This document shows, piece by piece, positions 1-4,552 of a DNA stretch of 6,620 nt. How positions within the stretch are numbered: position 1 is the first letter of the stretch; each line of letters opens with the position of its first letter. The stretch spans positions 1 through 6,620 of the forward strand of contig CAYNST010000155.1 of assembly GCA_964399955.1 (NCBI GenBank). Reading direction: 5' to 3'. The DNA is from CAYNST01 sp964399955. GTDB taxonomy: Bacteria; Pseudomonadota; Gammaproteobacteria; Pseudomonadales; Cellvibrionaceae. The notes beneath the pieces were generated by a model, which was not told the origin of the DNA, searched no databases, and saw only the letters and a list, made by a program, of their open reading frames with translations. The translations under genes and the position numbers were made by a program.

Positions 1-300
1 CACGCTCAAAGTGCGCGCGAGGCTCGCGGCCGGTGGTGCCGTGCGTGCGGGCATTTAGCCGACCTGAAGATGACGTCCCAGGCTCCAAGCTTCCACCACT
101 CGGAGTGTTCATATGAAACATCGCGCCAAGGCCCCCTGCTAGCTGCACACCTATGGCCTCTTTGCAATGTCCAGATGAGAGGTTGCGGCAGGTTTCATCA
201 CGCTTGCGGTGGGAAAAATCGGCTGCATGTCACGCGCCACAAGGGCTGCAAATGTGCAGTGCAGTATTTTCCGCTGCCGTTCTAGACCCTTTTTGGGGGC
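1..300. other. Left-edge region without a recognisable gene
   Basis: No protein family is recognisable in any frame. The first 58 bases could be the end of a gene entering from the left: one frame reads TLKVRARLAAGGAVRAGI and stops at a TAG at 56-58, but 18 residues are too few to judge. Other open frames here have odd composition, rich in Cys, His and Arg, and look like chance readings. A short 5-bp hairpin (CTGCA, loop AATG, TGCAG) at 246-259 is too weak to call. The vapBC promoter begins directly after this stretch. Confidence 0.5.
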
Positions 301-302
301 GT

Positions 303-331
303 TTGATCCATCACTATCAGTGCGATATACT
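303..331 (+). promoter_or_regulatory. Sigma-70-type promoter of vapBC
   Basis: A -35 box TTGATC (303-308, four of six matches to TTGACA) is followed by a 17-base spacer and a -10 box TATACT (326-331, five of six matches to TATAAT). It lies about 40 bases before the vapB start, and no better pair is visible nearby. The -10 box sits inside the inverted repeat at 325-340, so a bound repressor would block RNA polymerase. Read from sequence only. Confidence 0.6.
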
Positions 332-340
332 ATGGTATAT
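325..340. promoter_or_regulatory. Inverted-repeat operator over the vapBC -10 box
   Basis: ATATAC-TATG-GTATAT is a perfect 6-bp inverted repeat around a 4-base centre, lying between the -35 box and the vapB ribosome binding site. Swapped-hairpin AbrB-fold antitoxins such as VapB bind short palindromes of this kind in their own promoters, and VapC usually strengthens binding at a suitable ratio. Autorepression by the VapBC complex is therefore likely, by inference from position and family. Confidence 0.6.
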
Positions 341-370
341 TACGCGAGCGCAAGAGGAGTACCCAGCATC

Positions 371-613
371 ATGAAGCACACCGCTAAATTATTCATGAAC
401 GGGCGAAGTCAGGCCGTTCGGCTACCGGCGAACTTCCGCTTCGACTGCGATGAGGTCTTTATCCGGAAAGACCCGGAGACAGGGGATGTGATCATTTCCA
501 AAAAACCTGGTGATTGGGATGATTTCTTCAAGATGATGGAGTCCATCAATGTGCCAGAGGACTTTATGGTCGAGCGCGATAATGAACTGCCACAGGAGCG
601 GGATTTGTTTTGA
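371..613 (+). CDS. vapB: VapB-type antitoxin, AbrB/SpoVT DNA-binding fold
   Basis: An 80-residue antitoxin that should bind and silence the PIN-domain toxin encoded just after it and repress the shared promoter. Residues 3-50 form the AbrB/MazE/SpoVT swapped-hairpin DNA-binding domain, with the signature KLFMNGRSQAVRLPANFRF near the N-terminus. The acidic and aromatic C-terminal part (about 50-80, with WDDFFKMM and ending ERDLF) is the usual toxin-wrapping tail. The start chosen is the ATG at 371: it has an AAGAGGAG Shine-Dalgarno sequence at 352-359 and gives the normal family length, while a longer in-frame reading from 209 would cross the promoter and add unrelated residues. The TGA stop overlaps the start of vapC in the sequence TTGA, indicating translational coupling. 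Family assignment is confident; regulation is inferred. Confidence 0.93.
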   Translation: MKHTAKLFMNGRSQAVRLPANFRFDCDEVFIRKDPETGDVIISKKPGDWDDFFKMMESINVPEDFMVERDNELPQERDLF

Positions 614-1035
614 GTGACAATAAGCGCTACATGCTCGACACCAACACCGCCAGTTACATCATCAGAGGCGAGCCGGCCGTTATACGGCAACGCCTGCTCC
701 AGGTACCCATGGCTAAGGTCTGCATCTCTGCGATCACGGAAGCTGAGCTACTGCGGGGCGTGGCTAAAAAGCCTGAAGCCAAGAGGCTTGCCGTGGCCGT
801 TAAAGAGTTTTTGCTGAGAGTGGAGGTTCTGCCGTGGGACTCGGACGCCGCAGAAGCCTATGCGCGTTTACGAACGGCCTGTGAGGGCGAGGGCAAGTCG
901 CTTGGCTCCATGGATATGTTGATCGCGGCACATTCCGTTTCCATAGGCTCCACTTTGATTACCAATGACAAAGCCTTCTACAACGTGGAGCACCATTTGC
1001 TACTAGCGGACTGGACGGAGCCGCTGGGCCACTGA
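610..1035 (+). CDS. vapC: VapC-type toxin, PIN-domain ribonuclease
   Basis: A 141-residue PIN-domain ribonuclease, the toxin of the pair. PIN toxins use a cluster of acidic residues to hold Mg2+ or Mn2+ and cut RNA. All are present: D10 in MLDTN, E46 in ITEAELLRG, D102 in GSMDMLIAAH, and N119-D120 in LITNDKAF. The MLDTNxxSYI opening resembles enteric VapC/MvpT proteins that cleave initiator tRNA-fMet, so that target is plausible but not shown. The start taken is TTG at 610, overlapping the vapB stop by 4 bases. An internal ATG at 631 would begin at MLDTN and keep the first catalytic Asp, so it is a real alternative. A TTG start would keep toxin output low relative to antitoxin. The gene appears intact and ends in the family-typical DW motif (ADWTEPLGH). 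Confidence 0.93.
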   Translation: MSDNKRYMLDTNTASYIIRGEPAVIRQRLLQVPMAKVCISAITEAELLRGVAKKPEAKRLAVAVKEFLLRVEVLPWDSDAAEAYARLRTACEGEGKSLGSMDMLIAAHSVSIGSTLITNDKAFYNVEHHLLLADWTEPLGH

Positions 1036-1219
1036 ACGGACTCAGAGACCTGACGGAGGATTTCGTGCCGTTGTCACGTATCACCCCAACGGAGAGTTGG
1101 TCTATCGGTCAGAGCCCGCGCTGACTGCGGCACCAGTGATCAGTGGCTGGAGCCCGCAAGATGCTGGCCCTTTTCAGGCCCGGCATGATCTCTTGTACCC
1201 GGATGACTTAACTCAATGA
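1007..1219 (+). pseudogene. Possible remnant of an unknown gene, no start codon
   Basis: One + strand frame is open from just after a TAG at 1004-1006 to a TGA at 1217-1219. From about 1052 it reads like ordinary protein, for example FRAVVTYHPNGELVYRS and later DAGPFQARHDLLYPDD. It has no ATG or GTG start and no ribosome binding site, and its 5' part lies inside vapC in another frame, so it cannot be an intact gene. Its 3' part lies opposite the C-terminus of the exported-protein gene at 1140-1667. It may be the tail of a gene cut off when vapBC arrived, or simply a chance open frame. I do not recognise a family. Confidence 0.22.
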
Positions 1220-1667
1220 CCACGGGTTCACTTTCCTGCCCCTCAGGAGACACGGCAATTATCTCGATCTTGGCATTGACGGGCTTATGAATCTTGTAGC
1301 CATCGCTAAAGAAAAAGACGACTGCGTTAGGAGGGTATCCGTTTCGACGAGGCATAATGACCTCCTCTGGCAGGCTCCGCCGGTGGATACTGCCCTCAAT
1401 CAGCCTAAATTTATACCCGGTCCGGTCAACAGGGCTTACCCCAGAAAACTGTATCGATAATGAGCCAGCTGAAGAGCAAGAGGATCCAGTCTCGTCGAAT
1501 TTACCCCTGCGGATACTGGTGCGTAAGACCTCAGGCTTTCTTGGAGGGCTTGTTTCGGGCTTGATATTGGGCCTGGGCAAGAAGCGTTCATAGCCGGGGG
1601 CCAAGCTGCACGCCCCGACATCGCATGACAGTAGTACCAGGGCAAAGATGAGCGAGATGTGTCGCAT
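1140..1667 (-). CDS. Exported protein of unknown function, CSLAPGYE-type
   Basis: A 175-residue protein with a signal peptide. The N-terminus has R2 and H3, a hydrophobic stretch (about 4-14), and a VGA/C signal peptidase I site leaving a mature protein that begins CSLAPGYE. A lipobox reading (LLSC, C15) is possible but has a poor -2 residue. Cys20 and Cys64 (SSCSSAG) could form a disulfide. The C-terminal third (FFFSDGYKIHKPVNAKIEIIAV, then SPEGQESEPVVIEL) reads like an Ig- or Fn3-like beta sandwich. I know similar CSLAPGYE proteins only as hypothetical proteins of gammaproteobacteria, so no role is assigned. The start is the ATG at 1667, preceded by GGAGGAA; an upstream in-frame start at 1790 would bury the signal peptide and cross the xre control region. 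The last roughly 18 residues are less protein-like and may be a later extension. The gene converges with vapC and diverges from xre. Confidence 0.75.
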   Translation of the reverse strand: MRHISLIFALVLLSCDVGACSLAPGYERFLPRPNIKPETSPPRKPEVLRTSIRRGKFDETGSSCSSAGSLSIQFSGVSPVDRTGYKFRLIEGSIHRRSLPEEVIMPRRNGYPPNAVVFFFSDGYKIHKPVNAKIEIIAVSPEGQESEPVVIELSHPGTRDHAGPEKGQHLAGSSH

Positions 1668-1774
1668 AGCGTTCCTCCATGGGTCCTGATGATAGGTCCA
1701 ACTGGATGGCTTGTATAGCTCCTGGAAGTGGTCCGGCCAAGCCGATTCTGCCTGCACTAACTTAAAGCGATGCT

Positions 1775-1788
1775 GTCTATAGTTAGAC
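1775..1788. promoter_or_regulatory. Operator 1 of xre-res, over the -35 box
   Basis: GTCTATAGTTAGAC has perfect 5-bp inverted arms (GTCTA and TAGAC) around TAGT. It overlaps the -35 box of the xre promoter and matches the second dyad at 1804-1817 in 12 of 14 positions. Most likely it binds the Xre antitoxin or the Xre-RES complex. Because it also lies upstream of the divergent exported-protein gene, it might affect that gene as well. Confidence 0.6.
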
Positions 1789-1812
1789 AATTAGGCCGGT
1801 ACGGTCTATATT
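1784..1812 (+). promoter_or_regulatory. Sigma-70-type promoter of xre-res
   Basis: The -35 box TAGACA (1784-1789) and the -10 box TATATT (1807-1812) each match consensus in five of six positions and are separated by exactly 17 bases. The -10 ends 36 bases before the xre ATG, leaving room for a short leader with a GGGAGG ribosome binding site at 1838-1843. Both boxes overlap the paired operators, which predicts tight autorepression. Confidence 0.7.
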
Positions 1813-1817
1813 GAGAC
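1804..1817. promoter_or_regulatory. Operator 2 of xre-res, over the -10 box
   Basis: GTCTATATTGAGAC has inverted GTCT/AGAC ends and differs from operator 1 at only two of 14 positions. It covers the -10 box TATATT. Its centre is 29 bp from that of operator 1, close to three helical turns, so two repressor units could sit on nearly the same face of the DNA. Its dyad is less perfect than that of operator 1. Confidence 0.6.
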
Positions 1818-1848
1818 GAATTGTACGGGCGCTGATCGGGAGGTGCAT

Positions 1849-2250
1849 ATGAAAACAGCTGCTGTTGCAGATAACGCAGAAGCCAAGAGGATGGGCGCGG
1901 CCGGCCTGAAGGCTGCATTCGCCATCCTCAAGGCATGGGGTGGCACGCCCGAGCAGCAGTGCGGCATCCTTGATCTGCCCAAGTCCACCTACTACAAGTA
2001 CCTGTCTCACCCGGAGAAAGCGAACCTCAGCAATAGCCAGCTTGAGCGCATCAGCTATCTCCTGAACATACACAGCCATCTCAGGATTGTGTTTGAGAAT
2101 CCCGATAACATCTACGGGTTTATGTCGATGAAGAACAGCAATGGGTTCTTCAATGGCAAGTCTCCCCTGGAGGCAATCGGAGGAGGCAGCTTTAGCGCGC
2201 TCTATGAAACGTTCAGGCACGTGGATGCCATGAGAAACGGGCAATGGTGA
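1849..2250 (+). CDS. xre: Xre/MbcA/ParS-family antitoxin of a RES-Xre pair
   Basis: A 133-residue antitoxin predicted to bind and block the RES toxin encoded immediately downstream and to repress its own promoter. The N-terminal half (about 16-75) is a helix-turn-helix Xre-like domain, including LDLPKSTYYKYL as the probable recognition region. The C-terminal part (about 76-133) is the DUF2384 toxin-binding domain, with NPDNIYGFM, the family motif NGKSPLEAI, and the ending VDAMRNGQW. The ATG at 1849 is preferred over the in-frame GTG at 1843 because the GGGAGG Shine-Dalgarno at 1838-1843 overlaps that GTG but is 5 bases from the ATG. Its stop overlaps the toxin start by 7 bases, so translation is coupled. 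Family call is confident; regulation rests on the operator layout. Confidence 0.92.
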   Translation: MKTAAVADNAEAKRMGAAGLKAAFAILKAWGGTPEQQCGILDLPKSTYYKYLSHPEKANLSNSQLERISYLLNIHSHLRIVFENPDNIYGFMSMKNSNGFFNGKSPLEAIGGGSFSALYETFRHVDAMRNGQW

Positions 2251-2942
2251 GCGGGGGTGGCGAGACTGAATTCATCAGCGTTGATCAATCCAAGGCGTAC
2301 CGGTTGATCAATTCCAAGCTTCCTCCCATTGCCCTGTTCGATGATATCGCCAATGCAGAGGACTTCCCCCTTCTGTACAGGCTGCAGGAGATGACAAACC
2401 CGAGACTCAGAGCCGAAGCCGGGGACCTCAGCTTGCTGCCAACGGCAGAGATTCCGTTCGGCATCCCCGGTTGCTCCTATGCGGTTGCGCCCTTCACCCA
2501 TGTGAATCCGATGGGCAGCCGTTTCAGCGACGGGCTGATGGGCGTTCTGTATCTCGCAGACTCAGAAGAAACAGCAATCAAGGAAGTGGCTTACCACCAG
2601 GATCGGTATTGGCGAGGTGTGGAAGGCCTGCACTTCGAGCGGTTTATCTTCCGGAGCCTCATCTGCTCATTTGCCTCTGCCGGCGTTTCTGACGCAACGC
2701 AGCTGCCAATGAGCGACCCGATCTACAACCCTGACGACTATTCCGCGAGCCGCGCCATGGCGGCAAAACTCCGGACTTCAGGTGCAAAAGGTATTCAATA
2801 CCACTCCGTTCGCAACCCGGGCGCAGAGTGCTGGGCGCTATTCACGCCCAAGGGTGTTCGGAAGGTGAGTCAGTCGGGCATCTACGAATTCATCTGGAAT
2901 GGCCGGATCACAGCCATTAACGCTGTGAGCTCAGTGACTTAG
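2244..2942 (+). CDS. res: RES-domain toxin, NAD+-degrading
   Basis: A 232-residue RES-family toxin. Characterised relatives (MbcT of Mycobacterium, RES of Pseudomonas putida) stop growth by destroying cellular NAD+, by hydrolysis or phosphorolysis. The name-giving Arg, Glu and Ser are present: R93 in NPMGSRFSDG, Y103 in GVLYLA, E109 and E114 in EETAIKEVAYH, and S188 in GIQYHSVRNPGAECWALF. R20 near the N-terminus (AYRLI) is also typical. The GSRFSDG motif, in place of the more common GGRWN, marks the longer RES subgroup of about 230 residues rather than damage. The ATG at 2244 lies inside the end of xre, giving a 7-base overlap and production coupled to the antitoxin. The gene looks intact. 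The enzyme activity is inferred from the family. Confidence 0.92.
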   Translation: MVSGGGETEFISVDQSKAYRLINSKLPPIALFDDIANAEDFPLLYRLQEMTNPRLRAEAGDLSLLPTAEIPFGIPGCSYAVAPFTHVNPMGSRFSDGLMGVLYLADSEETAIKEVAYHQDRYWRGVEGLHFERFIFRSLICSFASAGVSDATQLPMSDPIYNPDDYSASRAMAAKLRTSGAKGIQYHSVRNPGAECWALFTPKGVRKVSQSGIYEFIWNGRITAINAVSSVT

Positions 2943-2953
2943 AGAACGGCCGG

Positions 2954-2980
2954 CGCCGGCTTGCGCACCGGGAGCCGGCG
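2954..2980. terminator. GC-rich stem-loop after xre-res, weak terminator candidate
   Basis: CGCCGGCT (2954-2961) and AGCCGGCG (2973-2980) can pair as an 8-bp GC-rich stem around an 11-base loop, 12 bases after the toxin stop codon. There is no run of T on either side, so it is not a classic intrinsic terminator. It might slow polymerase or protect the mRNA end between the toxin-antitoxin genes and the convergent membrane-protein gene. Confidence 0.35.
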
Positions 2981-3057
2981 GCAGGCCTGAATGCCCCCCG
3001 GTAGTCATATTTCTAAGCAGCTTTGATGTTGATCCTCGTCCCACCTTGCAGGCCATA

Positions 3058-3258
3058 TCAGTCGCGGTTGTTGAAATAATAGGCGGCAAGAAAAACTGTT
3101 AACGACACCACAACGACCATTCGCAACGCCCGGAGCGCCCATTGTTCTATCATAAACAGCCCGCCAACAACGTAAGTGGCCAGTGTAGCGATTAAGAGGA
3201 GAACAAAGACACCCCAAAAAACTTTTAAAGAAATAACTGAAACCATTTTTGCAGCCAC
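3058..3258 (-). CDS. Small membrane protein with two predicted helices
   Basis: A 66-residue hydrophobic protein of unknown function. Two membrane segments are visible, about residues 12-36 (from VFWGVFVLLLIATLA to GGLF) and 45-62 (LRMVVVVSLTVFLAAYYF). They are joined by a short loop (IEQWALRA), and the tail is FNNRD. The frame stays open to a TTG at 3288, but that codon lies at a possible -10 box and has no ribosome binding site. I prefer the GTG at 3258, which has GGGGG seven bases upstream; the ATG at 3246 (62 residues) is equally possible. The gene follows the metallohydrolase gene on the same strand after about 120 bases and converges with the res toxin. It is neither basic nor compact enough to call a membrane toxin. 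Overlapping frames here look like shadows. Confidence 0.5.
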   Translation of the reverse strand: MAAKMVSVISLKVFWGVFVLLLIATLATYVVGGLFMIEQWALRALRMVVVVSLTVFLAAYYFNNRD

Positions 3259-3288
3259 GTGATAGCCCCCATTTGTCAGCCAGCCCAA

Positions 3289-3316
3289 AATGTATCACAT
3301 TTAGCTGCAGCCACAA
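3289..3316 (-). promoter_or_regulatory. Possible promoter of the small membrane-protein gene
   Basis: Read on the - strand, TTGTGG (3316-3311) and TACATT (3294-3289) are separated by 16 bases and preceded by a TGTGA stretch. The match is moderate, four of six for the -10. If used, transcription would begin near 3282, which would exclude the TTG at 3288 as the start of the membrane protein. Confidence 0.3.
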
Positions 3317-3356
3317 CAGAAATAAACATGCTAAATGATGCGAACGTCGTCGAAAT

Positions 3357-3368
3357 ACGTCATGACGT
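3357..3368. repeat. Perfect 12-bp palindrome ACGTCATGACGT
   Basis: ACGTCATGACGT equals its own reverse complement. It lies 9 bases past the end of the metallohydrolase gene and about 40 bases before the possible promoter of the small membrane-protein gene. It is too short and lacks a loop and T-run, so it is unlikely to be a terminator. It could be a protein-binding site, but a chance palindrome of this size is not rare. Confidence 0.35.
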
Positions 3369-3377
3369 GGACGAAAC

Positions 3378-4445
3378 TCACCGTTTTTGCCCGCCGCTGA
3401 CCGGGCGATAGGTGCCGCCGTGTGGCAGCACAAAAAAGTCGTGTTCTGTCAGGCCGGCGGCCTGTCGCGCAGCCGAGAGTGCACGTGGCGGCTCGTCCAG
3501 TGGCTCGTCCGTGAGGCCCTCAAATGTGCCCCAGTGAATTCCCAAGGACTGCCTGGCACCCAGCTCACGGTGAATACGCACCGCCTCATGCGGGTTGATG
3601 TGTTGATTGCGCATGAACCATCGGGGTTCGTAGGCGCCAATGCCAATCGCCGCCAGGTCGAAGCCCCGCATACGCGCGGCAATGTCGGCAATATCTCGGG
3701 AGTATCCCAAGTCCCCAGAAAAGAAAAACTTGAAATTTGACGTCTCGACGGCCCAGGCCCCCCATAAACTGCGGTTCTGATCCCAGACGCTGCGAGAGCT
3801 CCAGTGCTGTACTGGCAAAAACGTGAAGCGAAGGTTGGCGAAGCTAAACTCCTGCCACCAGTCCAATTGCCGCAGATGCTGCGCATTGCCTTGGGTAACG
3901 TGCCGGGTGAACCAGCGCAGCACCCCCAGCGGTAGCAAAAACAAGGGCGGACCGCCAGACTGCTTGTAGAGCGCGCGCACCGAGCCCAGATCAAGATGAT
4001 CGTAGTGATTATGCGAGAGCAGCACCAGGTCGATAGGCGGCAGCTTGTCTAGGGCAATGCCCGGCGGCTGATGGCGAGGTGGGCCGGCGAAGCTCAGTGG
4101 CGAGGCACGCTTGCCGAAGTGGGGATCTGTGAGTATGTTTAGCCCGCCAATTTGCAGCAGCAGAGTCACATGGCCTATCCAGGTAACACTCACTTCCGTC
4201 CGATTGCCGTGCAGGAAGTCCAGATCGGGCTCGACCGGCAATATGGGCTTTGTCGGAGGCTTCGGCAATCCGCCGCGTTTACGCTGCCACTGCCAGCGCA
4301 ACACATCCCGGCTGCTTGGTTTGATGTCTTGATAGTTATTGCGAAACCCGCCAGGCGTATGGTGCGGCTTGCCGGGGTCGTAGTGCGGATTGCGGGGCTT
4401 GAGCCAACGGCCCAGTCGCGCCGCGAGGCGGTAGGTAGGTGACAA
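3378..4445 (-). CDS. NAPE-PLD-like metallo-beta-lactamase-fold hydrolase
   Basis: A 355-residue member of the metallo-beta-lactamase superfamily, in the branch that includes N-acyl phosphatidylethanolamine phospholipase D and UlaG/RomA-like proteins. The two-metal site is complete: H145, H147, D149 and H150 in SHNHYDHLD, H214 in PVQHWS, D245 in SGDLGYS, and H304 in GIHWGTFEG. The NPHYDPGKPHHTPGGFRNNY block (19-38), ILTDPHFGKRASPLSFAGP, and MRNQHINPHEAVRIH are typical of this branch. No signal peptide or membrane helix is seen, so it is probably cytoplasmic. Bacterial substrates are mostly unknown; phospholipid phosphodiester cleavage is only a possibility. The start is a TTG at 4445 with GGAG six bases upstream; no ATG fits better and a TGA lies in frame further upstream. 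It follows the lyase gene on the same strand, separated by a strong stem-loop. Confidence 0.88.
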   Translation of the reverse strand: MSPTYRLAARLGRWLKPRNPHYDPGKPHHTPGGFRNNYQDIKPSSRDVLRWQWQRKRGGLPKPPTKPILPVEPDLDFLHGNRTEVSVTWIGHVTLLLQIGGLNILTDPHFGKRASPLSFAGPPRHQPPGIALDKLPPIDLVLLSHNHYDHLDLGSVRALYKQSGGPPLFLLPLGVLRWFTRHVTQGNAQHLRQLDWWQEFSFANLRFTFLPVQHWSSRSVWDQNRSLWGAWAVETSNFKFFFSGDLGYSRDIADIAARMRGFDLAAIGIGAYEPRWFMRNQHINPHEAVRIHRELGARQSLGIHWGTFEGLTDEPLDEPPRALSAARQAAGLTEHDFFVLPHGGTYRPVSGGQKR

Positions 4446-4493
4446 GGCAATCTCCAGAAGGTTTGAGGTAATCGCCTGGCCGCCCGATCTGCT

Positions 4494-4534
4494 CCTGGCT
4501 TGGCCTCACTGTAGGTTGGTGAGGCCAAGCCAGG
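4494..4534 (-). terminator. Perfect 16-bp stem-loop after the pectate lyase gene
   Basis: CCTGGCTTGGCCTCAC (4494-4509) and GTGAGGCCAAGCCAGG (4519-4534) are exact reverse complements around a 9-base loop. The structure begins 18 bases past the lyase stop codon, where a terminator is expected. In the lyase direction the stem is followed by AGCAGATCGG, without a T-run, so release may be partial or may need another factor. It separates the lyase from the metallohydrolase whose start is about 50 bases further on. A member of a dispersed repeat family is the main alternative. Confidence 0.55.
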
Positions 4535-4552
4535 TGTTATTACATTGCAACA

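Noticed and set aside
1086..1100. Hairpin CCAAC-GGAGA-GTTGG between vapC and the exported-protein gene
   Set aside because: Only a 5-bp stem without a T-run; too weak to call a terminator.
1668..1790. N-terminal extension of the exported protein up to 1790
   Set aside because: It would place 41 non-signal residues before a clear signal peptide and run over the xre operators; the ATG at 1667 has its own GGAGGAA site.
1775..1800. Integron attC-like core (GTTAGAC on + strand, GTCTAAC on - strand)
   Set aside because: No partner core at the expected distance and no attC-type stem; the motif is explained by the xre operator.
1783..2244. 153-codon - strand frame opposite xre
   Set aside because: Shadow of the xre coding sequence, which has a clear family, start and coupling to res.
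3005..3433. 142-codon - strand frame covering the small membrane-protein gene
   Set aside because: Its composition (Cys, Arg, His) is unlike a real protein and it overlaps the end of the metallohydrolase gene; the neighbouring frame has clean membrane helices.
3449..3994. 181-codon - strand frame inside the metallohydrolase gene
   Set aside because: Out-of-frame shadow with Ser/Arg/Cys-rich composition; the in-frame product has a complete metal site.
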